Source: Clostridium luticellarii
Lineage (GTDB): Bacteria; Bacillota; Clostridia; Clostridiales; Clostridiaceae
Reading direction: 5' to 3'
Assembly: GCF_002995845.1 (NCBI RefSeq)
Contig: NZ_PVXP01000008.1
Coordinates: 24,877 to 88,876, forward strand
Length of the DNA stretch: 64,000 nucleotides
A program made the translations under genes and the position numbers. This document shows positions 63,120-64,000 of this stretch, one piece after another. The notes beneath the pieces were generated by a model, which had not been told where the DNA came from, made no database searches, and saw only the letters and a program-made list of their open reading frames with translations. Positions within the stretch are counted from its first letter, which is position 1; each line of letters begins with the position of its first letter.

Positions 63120-64000
63120 TTATTTATCCCAAACTACTGAAACAAATTTCCCAATTACATCTGAATCCTTAACTTCTATATTAAGTGCTTTGCAGTTTTC
63201 CTCATGTTCTTTTCTTAATTCTTCCGGAGCGTCTTTATAGGTATATGTTTTCAACGTTACTGTTGCGCTTCTCTTTGCTGCTGATTTTTTTCCTGCATAG
63301 CCATTATTGCTTTGATTAAATTTTTTTTCAGCTGCAGTATCGGTATTATTTTCCGAAGTTGTTGCTGATACCTCATTGATATTTAATGCAAACAGGGAGC
63401 CTCCTATAACAGCTAGTGATATAGCAACAGCTGCCATTCCTTTTTTTCTTGACTTTGAACTTAACATGTTTTCTACTCTCCTTTTCGTTATATTTACTTT
63501 TTTATTAGTTAACTGTGATGACATCATAGAAAGTTTTAGCGTATTTTTATATCTAGCAGATTTCACCAAAAGCAGTGCATATTCTTTAATATCCTCTGTT
63601 CTGGATTCACTAATAACTACTTCATCACAGGATAACTCACATTGTTCATTAAAAAATTTTCTAAGTATATATATTAATGGGTTAAACCAATGTAATGCTA
63701 CTGAGAATATCATAAGAAGTTTTATAACATTATCTTTTCTTTTAAAATGAACTAGCTCATGTCTAAATATCCATTTTAAATCATTGTTTGAAAATTCTTG
63801 TTCCGGTATAATTATTATAGAATTTAGTATTCCTATTATAGCTGGCGAAGAAATTCCTTTTACTATTTTCACTCTTATATCCTTAGTTATATTTAAATTT
63901 ATTTTTTCATTATTTAAAATTTCTTCTATTCTTATATCCTTTACAGAAGTCATATTATTTTTAACTTTTAAATAAAATTTTCCTTGAAAATAAGTATAAT
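63120..64000 (-). CDS. BlaR1/MecR1-like membrane metallopeptidase (M56), partial
   Basis: The frame runs in from the right edge; the visible part is the C-terminal ~293 residues. The zinc site H-E-L-V-H-F-K-R-K-D with the third ligand region Q-C-E-L-S-C-D-E identifies the M56 peptidase core of antibiotic-sensor proteins. A membrane helix (G-M-A-A-V-A-I-S-L-A-V) follows, then a ~70-residue extracellular tail, with no penicillin-binding domain. TAA at 63120-63122 is followed in the same frame by 24 more coherent codons to TAG at 63045-63047, so the stop may be a nonsense mutation. Its partner BlaI-like repressor is not in view. Confidence 0.85.
   Translation of the reverse strand, partial: YTYFQGKFYLKVKNNMTSVKDIRIEEILNNEKINLNITKDIRVKIVKGISSPAIIGILNSIIIIPEQEFSNNDLKWIFRHELVHFKRKDNVIKLLMIFSVALHWFNPLIYILRKFFNEQCELSCDEVVISESRTEDIKEYALLLVKSARYKNTLKLSMMSSQLTNKKVNITKRRVENMLSSKSRKKGMAAVAISLAVIGGSLFALNINEVSATTSENNTDTAAEKKFNQSNNGYAGKKSAAKRSATVTLKTYTYKDAPEELRKEHEENCKALNIEVKDSDVIGKFVSVVWDK

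Noticed and set aside
1..64000. CRISPR array, tRNA or rRNA genes, prophage or intact insertion sequence
   Set aside because: No regularly spaced repeats, cloverleaf-like sequence, phage structural gene or complete transposase was seen while reading the window.

Overview
The window looks like chromosome of a low-GC, Gram-positive, strictly anaerobic spore-former close to Clostridium cluster I (the kluyveri/ljungdahlii-type clostridia are my best guess; I cannot place the species). The evidence is the AT-rich DNA, strong AGGAGG-type ribosome binding sites with frequent TTG/GTG starts, flavodiiron proteins with a rubredoxin partner, sortase B, and clostridial-type yybP-ykoY and c-di-AMP riboswitches. 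No tRNA, rRNA, CRISPR array, prophage or intact insertion sequence was seen; only relics of mobile or decayed genes.

Layout. 1-7.8 kb: an open-ended hypothetical gene, a GNAT relic, then a dicarboxylate transporter - LarA-type racemase - malolactic/malic enzyme operon, an EamA transporter, a LysR regulator and a frameshifted membrane gene. 7.9-14.9 kb: three genes or operons each with an RNA-based leader: hflX (short leader peptide plus terminator), a P-type cation ATPase (yybP-ykoY Mn2+ riboswitch) and ablAB for the osmolyte N-epsilon-acetyl-beta-lysine (c-di-AMP riboswitch). 15-20.7 kb: exported protein, ABC exporter and an orphan histidine kinase, then a ferritin-like protein of distinct base composition. 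20.8-26.8 kb: a large PfkB-like/AAA+/RyR-like protein downstream of pdxS-pdxT, an MFS exporter and an FMN-binding protein. 26.9-33 kb: cell-surface group (sortase B, YibE/F, a membrane-anchored phosphoesterase with FIVAR repeats), a cupin, a 41-aa protein coupled to an HD hydrolase. 33-39.8 kb: oxygen-defence locus in which two flavodiiron proteins flank an acyl-CoA dehydrogenase-EtfA-rubredoxin fusion and an unannotated 38-aa ORF. 39.9-46 kb: small regulator/target pairs (two MerR, one PadR) with readable operators. 46-51 kb: LysR, fumarase, small membrane proteins with an Xre repressor, then a decayed patch holding a chemoreceptor relic and an amino-acid permease relic. 51.3-57.2 kb: TPR protein, hydrolase, Nim-like protein and the nadA-nadB-nadC operon. 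57.4-64 kb: HelD, a frameshifted gene beside an IS3 orfA relic, a cation diffusion facilitator, a Ser/Thr kinase coupled to a small basic protein, and a BlaR1-like peptidase that runs off the right edge and carries a probable nonsense mutation.

The strongest candidates for new biology are (i) the acyl-CoA dehydrogenase-EtfA-rubredoxin fusion between two flavodiiron oxidases, which suggests a one-polypeptide electron wire from acyl-CoA to O2 or NO reduction; (ii) the hflX leader, whose 12-residue peptide carries the Arg-X-Arg signature of macrolide-arrest peptides ahead of a terminator; (iii) the PfkB-like/AAA+/RyR-like protein; and (iv) a dispersed hairpin element present twice with apparent compensatory changes. 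All functional statements rest on reading the sequence and on family knowledge; no database search was run.
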